13,402 bases of DNA. It comes from Saccharofermentans sp. (lineage in GTDB: Bacteria; Bacillota_A; Clostridia; Saccharofermentanales; Saccharofermentanaceae). The notes beneath the pieces are model-generated. The model was not told the DNA's origin. It searched no databases and was given only the letters and a program-made list of their open reading frames with translations. Positions 12,869-13,402 of this stretch are shown here, piece after piece; position 1 is the first letter of the stretch; each line of letters begins with the position of its first letter. The position numbers and the translations under genes are program-made. The stretch is from contig JAILHX010000060.1 in assembly GCA_024695565.1 (NCBI GenBank), positions 1-13,402 of the forward strand. The letters run 5' to 3'.

Positions 12869-13402
12869 TCACATTGATTTTAGTGCATTAGAAATTTTGG
12901 ATAAGACGACTATCGTCTCGAGCATATCCGAGTATTCCAAGGAAATCTCTCTCCCTGTCCCCCCATTAGCTGTGGGGATAGGGAAATTGAAAACCAGACT
13001 TTTTAGATATGTTCCATCTTTCCGCTTTTGCGGGTATATTTCTATCTTCTCAAGGAAACTTCTGAAGAACTGTTTCTTTTCCATAGGATCAAAGCTGTCA
13101 TACAAGTCATCAAAAGCAAGAAGAGCATTATATATATTCTCCTCTGTCATCTGTTTTTCCCGTATGCTTTTCAACTGAACTTTAACCTCTTCAATCTCGT
13201 TCTCTACTTCAAGCATTGTATCGTATTGTTTATCGCAACGCATCTGTAAATCCGTAATTTTTCGCTCATACATAGCATCATCATACGGCAATTCATCCAT
13301 TTGCTTTTCCAAACGGTTCTTGGTTGTTTCTGCCTGGCGAAGCATTCCCTGAAGTGTTTTATACTTTTGATCCAACTCCGTCGTATCAATACTTGATCCT
13401 AT
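12869..13402 (-). CDS. Large serine recombinase, C-terminal part (5' part beyond the window)
   Basis: The frame is open to the right edge, giving the last 177 residues. It does not start at the in-frame TTG at 13375. It shows a charged coiled-coil region (about the first 95 residues, with TKNRLEKQMDELP and EVENEIEEVKVQLKSI). Then comes the conserved tail FDDLYDSFDPMEKKQFFRSF, LEKIEIYPQ, KSLVFNFPIP and DMLETIVVLSKI, which is typical of large serine recombinases of integrative elements and phages. The catalytic N-terminal domain with its serine is not visible. Such enzymes cut and join attachment sites to move an element, so an end of a mobile element is expected close by. The stop (TGA, 12869) is 8 bases from the broken small gene. 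Confidence 0.9.
   Translation of the reverse strand: MGSSIDTTELDQKYKTLQGMLRQAETTKNRLEKQMDELPYDDAMYERKITDLQMRCDKQYDTMLEVENEIEEVKVQLKSIREKQMTEENIYNALLAFDDLYDSFDPMEKKQFFRSFLEKIEIYPQKRKDGTYLKSLVFNFPIPTANGGTGREISLEYSDMLETIVVLSKISNALKSM

Noticed and set aside
13204..13389. Alternative minus-strand frame at the right edge
   Set aside because: It overlaps the recombinase frame, which has the recognised tail motifs and is open to the window end.

Overview
The window looks like chromosome of a Gram-positive clostridial bacterium, probably Lachnospiraceae or a relative. Signs are strong AGGAGG-type ribosome binding sites, signal-peptidase-II lipoproteins, a BlaRI/Bce-style coupling of an ABC exporter with a two-component system, an XRE regulator with a DUF5680-type tail, and a large serine recombinase. 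No species call is possible. The first 10.2 kb are about 47 % G+C and every gene there is on the minus strand. From about 10.3 kb to the right edge the DNA is visibly more AT-rich, strand use is mixed, and the content looks mobile or accessory.

Layout, read right to left (the direction of transcription of the backbone). The right edge holds the C-terminal part of a large serine recombinase (12869-13402, minus, cut by the window), followed by a short reading frame broken by an amber codon (12615-12860). Next come two paralogous small helix-turn-helix regulators on the plus strand (10462-10770 and 12285-12611). They bracket a 361-residue membrane/coiled-coil protein of unknown function on the minus strand (11054-12139). 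The second regulator and the membrane protein are divergent across a short AT-rich spacer with a perfect inverted repeat. Around the first regulator lie three very short frames with good ribosome binding sites and several inverted repeats; these may be small peptides or rearrangement scars.

The backbone then carries two small membrane proteins (9972-10232, 9560-9901), an XRE/DUF5680 regulator (8799-9470) ending in a clear terminator, a three-gene operon for envelope proteins (8620 to 7225: a single-pass protein, a lipoprotein, a two-pass protein), and a lipoprotein built of about nine YD/RHS-like repeats (6194-7114), also with a clear terminator.

Last is a tightly packed operon: ABC ATPase (5332-6036), a 956-residue duplicated FtsX-type permease (2418-5288), an OmpR-type response regulator (1741-2415) and a short one-helix histidine kinase (815-1744). 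The regulator and kinase overlap by 4 bases and the permease and regulator are 2 bases apart, so this is probably one self-regulated export or stress-response module. A perfect 12-bp-arm inverted repeat sits just upstream of a predicted extended -10 promoter for this operon; it is either the regulator's operator or a second terminator. A divergent cysteine synthase (1-764, cut by the window) follows, apparently with its own promoter.

No tRNA, rRNA, CRISPR array or complete insertion sequence was seen. The least explained part is the accessory segment at 10.3-13.4 kb.
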